Made by a program: the position numbers and the translations under genes. The notes below the pieces were generated by a model, which was given only the letters and a program-made list of their open reading frames with translations, was not told the DNA's origin and did no database searches. From Kordia sp050633145 (GTDB lineage Bacteria; Bacteroidota; Bacteroidia; Flavobacteriales; Flavobacteriaceae), in the NCBI RefSeq assembly GCF_050633145.1, contig NZ_JBOEFY010000030.1, forward strand, positions 3,959 to 67,958: DNA of 64,000 nt, in the 5' to 3' direction. Position 1 is the first letter of the stretch. Each line of letters opens with the position of its first letter. This document shows, piece after piece, positions 53,112-60,308 of the stretch.

Positions 53112-53222
53112 TTAATTACTGAAAAATAACAATATGAAATGAGCCTTTTACTAATATTGATACATTCAAAAATAGTTATTGGCGAATTCCATCTGACAGA
53201 ATTAAAATAATATAACACACAG

Positions 53223-53615
53223 ATGAACATAGAAAGCCCAAAAGTAAACGTAGATAAATCTCCCCAAGAACTTTACGATTTTTTGACGAATGTTGAAAAT
53301 TTTGAAAAACTAATGCCTGAAAATATCAGCAAGTTTGAAGTTTTGGCAGAAGGCAAATTTCTTTTCGCATTGAAAGGGATGCCCGAAATTGTATTAAAAT
53401 TACAAGAAAGCACACCAACCAGTCAAGTTGTACTTGGTGCTGCATCAGATAAATTACCATTTACACTTACAGGAAACATTCAGGAAGCTGGAGAAGGAAA
53501 ATGTGAAGCACAATTGGTATTTGAAGGCAAATTCAACCCAATGATGTCTATGATGATCAAAGGACCAATTGGGAAATTTGTAAATACGCTTGCTGAAAAT
53601 ATGAGTAAATTATAA
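53223..53615 (+). CDS. SRPBCC-family (polyketide-cyclase-like) protein
   Basis: 130 residues. START/SRPBCC helix-grip pattern: KVNVDKSPQELYDFLTNVEN at the start, a beta-sheet core and a long C-terminal helix (IGKFVNTLAENMSKL). It probably binds a hydrophobic ligand; no catalytic residues can be named. Lies after pyrE on the same strand and ends in a terminator at 53637. Confidence 0.7.
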   Translation: MNIESPKVNVDKSPQELYDFLTNVENFEKLMPENISKFEVLAEGKFLFALKGMPEIVLKLQESTPTSQVVLGAASDKLPFTLTGNIQEAGEGKCEAQLVFEGKFNPMMSMMIKGPIGKFVNTLAENMSKL

Positions 53616-53636
53616 TTTAAAAACACATACTTTTAT

Positions 53637-53676
53637 AAAAGCTGAATGAAGTGATCTTTGTTCAGCTTTTTTGTTT
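53637..53676 (+). terminator. Intrinsic terminator
   Basis: AAAAGCTGAA (53637-53646) pairs with TTCAGCTTTT (53661-53670), followed by TTGTTTT. Ends the pyrE-SRPBCC transcript. Confidence 0.65.
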
Positions 53677-53699
53677 TCATCGACTTCCGTTAATACAAT

Positions 53700-53890
53700 A
53701 GATTATAGAGTTTTTCAATTATAAATGTAAAAAGTATTATAAGAAGATACGCGAAGCGATCCACATTTCGACTCCGCTCAATGTTCGTATATTTCCAAAA
53801 AAGCGTTCACGCGGAGCTTGTCGAAGCGAAGCCATCTAAAAGCAAGCGCGTCTAACTATCTAAAAATCTAAGAGTGCAAGTGCGTCTAAA
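53700..53890 (-). repeat. Repeat mosaic between the SRPBCC and birA genes
   Basis: ATAAATGTAAAAAGTATTAT (about 53721-53740), ATACGCGAAGCGATCCA and a TTTCGACTCCGCTCAATG module (53766-53783), then a TTTAGACG/TTAGATTT array (53834-53890) in sense orientation right after the birA stop (TGA then TTTAGACG). The plus strand also reads CTTGTCGAAGCGAAGC. Confidence 0.75.
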
Positions 53891-54622
53891 TCAATACATC
53901 AATTTAATTTCTTTCAAATCAAAAGCAGTCATAATATCATCTTCTAGCAGTACATTCAGTTTTCCATCTTCGGCAACGCCTTGAATAAATCCCATAAACA
54001 AGTCTCCATTCGTGTTTTGAAAAGTAGAAGGTTTATCTTTTCTGAATAATAATGATTCATACTCTAATTTAAGTTCTGCAAAAGAGCGATCGGTAATTAA
54101 TATGGAATATTTTTTTAATTGTGCAGCAATATGAAACATCACTTCATCCAAATCGAAATGAATTCCTGTAATTTTTTTTAATGATGTAGCATTCAGGTTT
54201 ACTTCAAAATCTGTCTGATTCACATTTAGTCCAATTCCGATAATGGCTGCTGTCATTTTGCTATTTTGTATGACACTTTCTATCAAAATCCCACATATCT
54301 TTTCATTCTCTGCCAAAATGTCGTTTGGCCATTTAATAGCTAATTTAGGAATTTGAAAGTGTTTTAATGCCTTATAAATTGCTAATGAAGTTGCCATACT
54401 AATGTAGAATTGCTCATCATTTTCTAGACAAAAAACCTTTTTAAACACACTAAACGTAAGGTTTTTGCCTTTTTCTGAACTCCATTTCGTCCCCATTTGA
54501 CCTTTTCCAGCGCTTTGAGAAGCAGCTGTGACAATTGTAAAATCTTCCAACTTTTCTTCTAAACTAAGCTGTCGTAAGTAGGTGTTAGTGGAATCAATGG
54601 CATCAAGTTTGATTATTTTCAT
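53891..54622 (-). CDS. birA: Biotin--[acetyl-CoA-carboxylase] ligase
   Basis: 243 residues. Joins biotin to the carrier lysine of carboxylases via biotinyl-AMP. Motifs: GKGQMGTKWSSEKGKNLTFS and AIKWPNDILAENEKICGILI. Only the catalytic and C-terminal domains; no N-terminal HTH, so not a repressor. Divergent from rsfS. Confidence 0.93.
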   Translation of the reverse strand: MKIIKLDAIDSTNTYLRQLSLEEKLEDFTIVTAASQSAGKGQMGTKWSSEKGKNLTFSVFKKVFCLENDEQFYISMATSLAIYKALKHFQIPKLAIKWPNDILAENEKICGILIESVIQNSKMTAAIIGIGLNVNQTDFEVNLNATSLKKITGIHFDLDEVMFHIAAQLKKYSILITDRSFAELKLEYESLLFRKDKPSTFQNTNGDLFMGFIQGVAEDGKLNVLLEDDIMTAFDLKEIKLMY

Positions 54623-54686
54623 CGTATATTTAAAAAACTTTAGATATTCTTATGATAAAGGAGTTACAAATAACATTTAAAAGTAA

Positions 54687-54694
54687 TACTTTTG
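54687..54694 (+). promoter_or_regulatory. rsfS-ftsH promoter box
   Basis: TACTTTTG matches TAnnTTTG, 20 nt before the rsfS ATG. No clear -33 TTG. Confidence 0.5.
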
Positions 54695-54714
54695 TATAAA
54701 ATATAAATAATTGA

Positions 54715-55086
54715 ATGACAAAAACTAAGGTAAGCACTGATCAATTGATTACAGGCATCATAAAAGGGATAGAAGAAGTAAAGGGAAATGATATCACCAT
54801 CTTAGACTTACGCGAAATAGAAAATACAGTTTGTGACTACTTTATAATTTGTAATGGTACTTCTAACACACAGGTAAATGCCATTGTAGGTTCTGTTCAA
54901 AAATTGGTTAGTAAAGAACTTAAAGACAAGCCTTGGCACATTGAAGGTGCTGAAAATGCTGAATGGGTATTGATGGATTATGTAAACGTAGTAGTACATG
55001 TATTCCAAAAACACATCCGAGAGTTTTATGATATTGAAGGACTTTGGGGAGATGCTAAAGTAACCTCTATTCAAGCAAATTATTAA
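54715..55086 (+). CDS. rsfS: Ribosome silencing factor
   Basis: 123 residues. Binds L14 of the 50S subunit and blocks subunit joining when nutrients are low. Motifs: ITILDLREIENTVCDYFIIC, PWHIEGAENAEWVLMDYVNV and HVFQKHIREFYDIEGLWGDA. ftsH follows after 18 nt, the standard Bacteroidetes order. Confidence 0.94.
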   Translation: MTKTKVSTDQLITGIIKGIEEVKGNDITILDLREIENTVCDYFIICNGTSNTQVNAIVGSVQKLVSKELKDKPWHIEGAENAEWVLMDYVNVVVHVFQKHIREFYDIEGLWGDAKVTSIQANY

Positions 55087-55104
55087 AAATTACATTTTGA
55101 TTTA

Positions 55105-57042
55105 ATGGCAAAAGACAACAATAACATGACAAAAAAGCCTAAGTTCAGTCCATATTGGATTTATGGGGCTATCGGAGTTTTTCTCCTTTTTTTAATATTC
55201 TCAAATGACTCTGGAGCTGACGATAAGGTTACGTTAACAAAATTCGAGGAATTAATAAAATACAATGACATTAAGCGAATCAGAGTAATGACTAACGCTG
55301 ATTATGCTGAAATTTTCCTAAAAGACGATGCCGCAAAAAAAGATATTTATAAAGGTTTTATAAATAAAAAATCGAATATCTTTTCAATGGGCGACAATCC
55401 TGATTTTACTGTAAAATATCCTGAGAAAAAGATTTTTGTTGAGAATTTATACACGGCAAAAGAAAAGGATTCTTTAGATTTTGAAATTACTTCAGGAAGA
55501 ATTGACAATACAGTTTCTAGTTTCATCTTTAGCATTTTACCATTTGTACTAATCATCGGAGTTTGGATTTTCATCATGCGAAGAATGTCTGGCGGCGGCG
55601 CTGGTGGCGGAGGCGGACAGATCTTCAATATCGGAAAATCGAAAGCAAAATTATTTGATGAAAAAACAGATATTAAATCATCTTTTAAAGATGTTGCTGG
55701 TTTAGAAGGTGCCAAAGAAGAAGTTCAAGAAATTGTAGACTTCTTAAAAAATCCTGAAAAATATACCTCTTTAGGAGGAAAAATTCCAAAAGGAGCCTTA
55801 CTTGTAGGACCTCCAGGAACTGGTAAAACATTATTAGCTAAAGCTGTAGCTGGAGAAGCAAAAGTACCTTTCTTTTCACTTTCTGGTTCTGACTTCGTAG
55901 AAATGTTTGTTGGAGTTGGTGCATCGAGAGTACGTGACTTGTTTAAGCAAGCCAAAGAAAAATCGCCTGCAATTATCTTTATTGATGAAATTGACGCCAT
56001 TGGACGTGCACGTGGAAAAAACAACTTTACAGGTTCTAATGACGAACGTGAAAATACATTGAATCAGTTATTGACAGAAATGGATGGTTTTGGTACAAAT
56101 ACAAATGTAATTGTAATGGCTGCAACCAACCGTGCTGATATTTTAGATAAAGCTTTAATGCGTGCTGGTCGTTTTGACAGACAGATTTATGTTGATTTAC
56201 CAGACATCAGAGAACGTAAAGAAATTTTTGATGTGCATTTAAAGCCTCTTAAAAAAGCCGATAACTTAGATACTGACTTTTTATCTAAACAAACACCTGG
56301 ATTCTCTGGAGCTGATATAGCGAATGTTTGTAATGAAGCTGCATTAATTGCCGCTAGAAAAGGAAAGAAAGCTGTTGAAAAGCAAGATTTCTTAGATGCT
56401 GTTGATAGAATTGTTGGTGGATTAGAGAAGAAAAATAAAATTATTACTCCAGGCGAAAAGAAAACAGTTGCTTTCCATGAAGCTGGACACGCAACCGTAA
56501 GTTGGTTAGTAGAACATGCTGCGCCATTAGTAAAAGTAACTATTGTACCAAGAGGACAATCTTTAGGAGCTGCATGGTATTTACCAGAAGAACGTATGCT
56601 AGTTCGTACTGAGCAAATGCTTGACGAAATGTGTGCTACTTTAGGTGGACGTGCTGCTGAGAAAGTTATTTTTAATAAAATTTCTACAGGTGCATTGAGC
56701 GATTTGGAAAAAGTAACCAAACAAGCGCGTGCCATGGTAACCGTATATGGTTTGAATGAAAAAATAGGAAACTTAACTTATTACGATTCAAGCGGAAACG
56801 ACAGTGGGTTCAATAAACCATATAGTGAAGAAACTGCTAAAACAATAGATGAAGAAATCTCTAAGATTATAGAAAATCAATATGATAGAGCTATTCAAAT
56901 ATTAGAACAGAATAAAGACAAATTAACGAAACTTGCAGAATTACTTTTAGACAAAGAAGTTATTTTTAAAGATGACTTAGAGGGAATTTTCGGCGCAAGA
57001 CCGTTTTTAAAATCTGACAGTGTTGATGATTCGGAAGAATAA
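55105..57042 (+). CDS. ftsH: ATP-dependent zinc metalloprotease FtsH
   Basis: 645 residues. Membrane helices at about 17-33 and 139-158, a Gly-rich linker, AAA ATPase with Walker A GPPGTGKT (235-242), Walker B IIFIDEIDAIG, SRH NRADILDKALMRAGRFDR, and an M41 protease with HEAGH at 458-462. Hexameric membrane protease for misfolded membrane proteins and regulators. Complete and typical. Ends in a strong terminator. Confidence 0.97.
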   Translation: MAKDNNNMTKKPKFSPYWIYGAIGVFLLFLIFSNDSGADDKVTLTKFEELIKYNDIKRIRVMTNADYAEIFLKDDAAKKDIYKGFINKKSNIFSMGDNPDFTVKYPEKKIFVENLYTAKEKDSLDFEITSGRIDNTVSSFIFSILPFVLIIGVWIFIMRRMSGGGAGGGGGQIFNIGKSKAKLFDEKTDIKSSFKDVAGLEGAKEEVQEIVDFLKNPEKYTSLGGKIPKGALLVGPPGTGKTLLAKAVAGEAKVPFFSLSGSDFVEMFVGVGASRVRDLFKQAKEKSPAIIFIDEIDAIGRARGKNNFTGSNDERENTLNQLLTEMDGFGTNTNVIVMAATNRADILDKALMRAGRFDRQIYVDLPDIRERKEIFDVHLKPLKKADNLDTDFLSKQTPGFSGADIANVCNEAALIAARKGKKAVEKQDFLDAVDRIVGGLEKKNKIITPGEKKTVAFHEAGHATVSWLVEHAAPLVKVTIVPRGQSLGAAWYLPEERMLVRTEQMLDEMCATLGGRAAEKVIFNKISTGALSDLEKVTKQARAMVTVYGLNEKIGNLTYYDSSGNDSGFNKPYSEETAKTIDEEISKIIENQYDRAIQILEQNKDKLTKLAELLLDKEVIFKDDLEGIFGARPFLKSDSVDDSEE

Positions 57043-57072
57043 TTAGTAATTAGGTAAAATATTTTCCTTTAA

Positions 57073-57112
57073 AAAATCTCGAATTATACCAAAGATAATT
57101 CGAGATTTTCTA
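57073..57112 (+). terminator. Intrinsic terminator
   Basis: Perfect 15-bp stem AAAATCTCGAATTAT (57073-57087) with ATAATTCGAGATTTT (57095-57109), 7-nt loop. Ends rsfS-ftsH and separates it from the LUD-lipid cluster. Confidence 0.85.
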
Positions 57113-57156
57113 TCTTTACATTAAATAATTCCAAATCATAAACTACAATTGACTCT

Positions 57157-57765
57157 ATGAGTCTTTTCAAAAAAATTTTCGGCTCCAAATCTAAGCCTCT
57201 ACAGGATATGAATTCTGCAGATGAGCGTGGAAAATATATGCCACAAATAGAACTTCCTATTGACGAACGTTTTACGATCAATTTTCGTAAAAACGGAGGG
57301 AAATTTCTATACTGTGATTCATTTACAGATGTATATGACAGTTTGGAAAATATTCTCATAGAAAACAATTGGGAAACAAAAGAGGTATTATGCTTTGATG
57401 ATAAACTGCAAGAGCAATTTGATAATTTTGATATGAAATTTTCTCGTATCAATATGAATGCTAGTTTTTATTTAGCTTCTTGCGAGTATTTAATTGCCGA
57501 TAATGGTTCTATTTTAGTTTGTTCAAATCAAATAAAAGAAAAAAAACTAAACGATCTACCTGATAATTTTGTCATTCTTGCCACTACAAGTCAACTTGTA
57601 ACTACTATAGGCGAAGGATTGCGTGGTATTAAAAACAAATACAAATCTAACATTCCAAGTAACATAACGACTATCAAGCATTTTCAAGTACAAGAAGAAA
57701 AGGACTTTTTATCTTATGGAAGTAGCTCAAAAAACTTATATTTGCTGCTATTGGAAGACCTCTAG
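57157..57765 (+). CDS. LUD-domain (LutC/DUF162-like) protein
   Basis: 202 residues. The N-terminal MSLFKKIFGSKSKPLQ and the fold pattern up to YLIADNGSILVCSNQIKEKK and VILATTSQLVTTIGEGL resemble LUD proteins of lactate utilisation operons, but no LutA/LutB partner is here. Instead it precedes cdsA, whose ATG follows its stop after one base. The role next to lipid genes is not clear. Confidence 0.75.
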   Translation: MSLFKKIFGSKSKPLQDMNSADERGKYMPQIELPIDERFTINFRKNGGKFLYCDSFTDVYDSLENILIENNWETKEVLCFDDKLQEQFDNFDMKFSRINMNASFYLASCEYLIADNGSILVCSNQIKEKKLNDLPDNFVILATTSQLVTTIGEGLRGIKNKYKSNIPSNITTIKHFQVQEEKDFLSYGSSSKNLYLLLLEDL

Positions 57766-57766
57766 A

Positions 57767-58588
57767 ATGAAAGAATTTTTAACCCGATCTTTAACTGGAT
57801 TAATTTTTGTAACCTTATTAATTTCTTCAGTATATTACTCACAATCAGCTATTTTTGCTGTCTTTACCATTTTTGGGTTATTGTGCATGTTTGAATTTAG
57901 CAAGCTCATCAACTTAAAAGGTTTTGTGCAATACATTATCTTTTTAGCTATACTTGGCGTTTTCGTTTTTTGGAAGCTACTCCAACCTGACGCTAAAATT
58001 GAAGAAGCTACACTGATTCTGTTAGTTTTCTCCATCTTTGTTTCTTTATTTTTGATTCGAGATTTATTCAGTAAAAAAATAATTCCGCAATACGAATTCA
58101 AAAAATACCTGCTCGTTGCTTTTTATATGAGTAGTAGTTTTGCGTTCTTATTATTAATACCAAATGCAACAGAAACCTACGAACCGTACATTATTTTAGG
58201 AAGTTTTATCTTAGTTTGGGTGAATGATTCGTTTGCTTATATCACTGGAAAAAACTTTGGTAGACAAAAATTATTTGCGCGAATTTCACCAAAGAAAACA
58301 GTAGAAGGTTTTTTAGGTGGATTGCTTTTTTCTTGCATTGCTAGTTATTTTATAGCTAAATTTACAGAAACACTAAGTTTTAGTAGTTGGTTGATTATGG
58401 CAATTATTATAAGTTCTATAGGAACTATTGGCGATTTAATTCAATCAAAGTTTAAAAGACAAGCAAACGTAAAAGATAGCGGGACATTAATGCCTGGACA
58501 TGGCGGAATTTTTGACCGATTGGATAGCATGATATTTTCAGCACCATTTATTTATTTGTTTTTAAAGATATTACATTATGTTTCATAA
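57767..58588 (+). CDS. cdsA: Phosphatidate cytidylyltransferase
   Basis: 273 residues from the ATG at 57767 (MKEFLTRSLTGLIFVTLLIS). Makes CDP-diacylglycerol. Several membrane helices and the CdsA signature VKDSGTLMPGHGGIFDRLDS near the C-terminus, with its metal Asp residues. Its start is 1 nt past the LUD stop; it overlaps psd by 11 nt. Confidence 0.93.
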   Translation: MKEFLTRSLTGLIFVTLLISSVYYSQSAIFAVFTIFGLLCMFEFSKLINLKGFVQYIIFLAILGVFVFWKLLQPDAKIEEATLILLVFSIFVSLFLIRDLFSKKIIPQYEFKKYLLVAFYMSSSFAFLLLIPNATETYEPYIILGSFILVWVNDSFAYITGKNFGRQKLFARISPKKTVEGFLGGLLFSCIASYFIAKFTETLSFSSWLIMAIIISSIGTIGDLIQSKFKRQANVKDSGTLMPGHGGIFDRLDSMIFSAPFIYLFLKILHYVS

Positions 58589-59225
58589 AGAAGGCTATAA
58601 AATCATCATTGTAACATTTATTATTGTGTCTGCTATAGTTATTACAGCAGATAAAATTGATGTTGCTTGGATGAAATATCTATTGCAAGGAATTGCAGTT
58701 GTATTTTTAATTTTGATTCTACAATTTTTTAGAAACCCTAAACGCGATACACAAAAGAATGACAGACATGTTATTGCTCCTGTTGATGGAAAAGTGGTTG
58801 TGATTGAAGAGGTTTTCGAAAAAGAATACTTTAATGAAAAACGTTTACAGGTTTCTATCTTTATGTCACCAATAAACGTTCATGTAACGCGTTATGCCAT
58901 TGGTGGAACTATAAAATATAGTAAATATCATCCAGGAAAATACTTAGTTGCTTGGCATCCGAAATCTTCCGAAGAAAATGAACGCACAACTATTGTAGTT
59001 GAAAATGAAACCTACGGAACTATTTTGTATAGACAAATTGCTGGTGCATTGGCACGAAGAATTATCAACTATGCAGAAGAAGGTGAACAAGCAGTACAAG
59101 GTGAAGATGCCGGATTTATAAAGTTTGGATCGCGTGTAGATTTGTTTTTACCTTTAGACACCAATATTAACGTACAACTAAATCAAACCGTTAAAGGCGG
59201 AGTCGATGTAATTGCGATGAAATAA
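58578..59225 (+). CDS. psd: Phosphatidylserine decarboxylase (small type)
   Basis: 215 residues. Makes phosphatidylethanolamine. N-terminal membrane helix, IAPVDGKVVVIEEVFE, VSIFMSPINVHVTRYA, and GFIKFGSRVDLFLP with the self-cleaving Gly-Ser that yields the pyruvoyl group. The small form found in Bacteroidetes. Its stop overlaps the acyl-CoA-binding protein start by 1 nt (TAATG). Confidence 0.92.
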   Translation: MFHKEGYKIIIVTFIIVSAIVITADKIDVAWMKYLLQGIAVVFLILILQFFRNPKRDTQKNDRHVIAPVDGKVVVIEEVFEKEYFNEKRLQVSIFMSPINVHVTRYAIGGTIKYSKYHPGKYLVAWHPKSSEENERTTIVVENETYGTILYRQIAGALARRIINYAEEGEQAVQGEDAGFIKFGSRVDLFLPLDTNINVQLNQTVKGGVDVIAMK

Positions 59226-59485
59226 TGAGCGCCTCTAAGTTAGACATAGAATTTTTTGAAGCTGTAGAACGCGTCAATAATAGTACAGAATCATTTCCTG
59301 CAGATTTCCTATTGCGCTTGTATGCATATTACAAACGTGCTACCAATAACGACGATAAACCTAGCAGTCGTCGCCCAATTATCAATGCTTTTAAGATGAA
59401 TGCATTGTTACAAACCCAAGACATTTCTCCTGAAGGAGCCAAAGAAGCGTATATTGAATTGGTGAATTCGTATTTTGAAAAATAG
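59225..59485 (+). CDS. Acyl-CoA-binding protein (ACBP family)
   Basis: 86 residues. A four-helix ACBP fold: DIEFFEAVERVNNSTESFPA, LLRLYAYYKRATNNDD (the YKQAT-like block) and SRRPIINAFKMNALLQ. Carries long-chain acyl-CoA esters in eukaryotes; bacterial members are less common. Placed last in LUD-cdsA-psd-ACBP, coupled by 1-nt overlap, so it probably supplies or buffers acyl-CoA for phospholipid synthesis. Confidence 0.9.
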   Translation: MSASKLDIEFFEAVERVNNSTESFPADFLLRLYAYYKRATNNDDKPSSRRPIINAFKMNALLQTQDISPEGAKEAYIELVNSYFEK

Positions 59486-59791
59486 ATTTTTTAGACTTCT
59501 TATACTTGCTTTACTCTTAGACTTCTTAGACTCGCTTTGCTGTTAGTATCGGCTTCGCCTTTTAGACGCGCTTACGCTTTAGCATTTTGTGTTGTAAACT
59601 TTCAAACAAACAATTTTAATTGATAATCTGTGTTGTGACAATCATTTGTTTTACGGAACTCTTAAAGCAACGCAATCAATTCATTCTACTAGTCATAAAA
59701 AAAGCTATCCCAATTAATCTTGAAATAGCTTCTTATTAGGTTAACTTTATTTTAAATAATTGTATTTTAAATAAAATATTACTCTTCAACT
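59486..59791 (+). repeat. Intergenic region after ACBP with a TTAGACTT array and a weak terminator
   Basis: 306 bp without a gene. A sense-oriented TTAGACTTC/TTAGACTCG array at 59490-59580. AAGCTAT (59702-59708) pairs with ATAGCTT (59725-59731) beside A and T runs, a weak terminator suited to the minus-strand peptide gene. The rest is AT-rich with nothing evident. Confidence 0.65.
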
Positions 59792-59992
59792 CTATCTAGT
59801 ACAATAACAAGATTGTGATCCATTTTCGCAATCTCCTGTACAATTTCCTCTAGTACAATTCCAAGCACTTTGAAAAGGAGTGCATCCATCAGAACAACCA
59901 CCAGTAATTGCACCACCAGTCAATTCTTCTTTACTTAAATTAGAAATGTTTTCTTTTTTTAGACGCAATCCTTGTAAACTCTTTCTTTTCAT
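59792..59992 (-). CDS. Double-glycine-leader RiPP precursor, lanthipeptide-like (precursor 2)
   Basis: 66 residues from the ATG at 59992 (MKRKSLQGLRLKKENISNLS); the frame is open ten codons further but the leader pattern begins here. The leader ends KEELTGGAITGG, with two Gly-Gly sites (the first after about 26 residues). The core has seven Cys with Ser/Thr between (CSDGCTPFQSAWNCTRGNC, ENGSQSCYCTR). Same leader family as precursor 1 (K-L-x-L-x-K ... ISNL), different core. No modification or export gene is adjacent. Alone between ACBP and valS. Confidence 0.75.
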   Translation of the reverse strand: MKRKSLQGLRLKKENISNLSKEELTGGAITGGCSDGCTPFQSAWNCTRGNCTGDCENGSQSCYCTR

Positions 59993-60053
59993 GATTAAAA
60001 TATTTTTAAAATTAGTATACATATAAATTACAAAAACAAAATGTTTACCAGTT

Positions 60054-60074
60054 ACGGGATTCCCGTAGTTAACA
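60054..60074 (-). promoter_or_regulatory. TACGG-type palindromic box before peptide precursor 2
   Basis: The minus strand reads GTTAAC then TACGGGAATCCCGTA, the latter a perfect 6+6 palindrome around a 3-nt centre. Its end is 61 nt from the ATG at 59992. Matches the box before precursor 1 in sequence, orientation and approximate distance. Confidence 0.5.
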
Positions 60075-60125
60075 TTATAACAACAAGTTAGAAACTCAAA
60101 AGTTTTTATTATTTAATTCCGTTTC

Positions 60126-60175
60126 AAAGTACTTCTCAATACTAATTTCCTACACAAATTCACTCGAAGAGACGG
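60126..60175 (+). repeat. Dispersed intergenic repeat, diverged copy
   Basis: AAGTACTTCTCAATACTAAT ... CACTCGAAGAGACGG, two base changes from the consensus ends. The 316-bp gap 59993-60308 holds in addition only the palindromic box and the valS terminator. Confidence 0.75.
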
Positions 60176-60219
60176 TTAGTATTAACGAATTTTGATATAT
60201 TCAATTTCTAGAAAACAAA

Positions 60220-60260
60220 AAAAAGTCACACACAGAATTTCTTCCATACGTGACTTTTTA
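60220..60260 (-). terminator. valS terminator
   Basis: AAAAAGTCAC (60220-60229) pairs with GTGACTTTTT (60250-60259), 20-nt loop, A and T runs on both sides. Lies about 50 nt after the valS stop. Confidence 0.7.
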
Positions 60261-60308
60261 TATATACAATTTTTGAACACTGAGCGAAGCCCAAGTCAAA
60301 TAACCATC

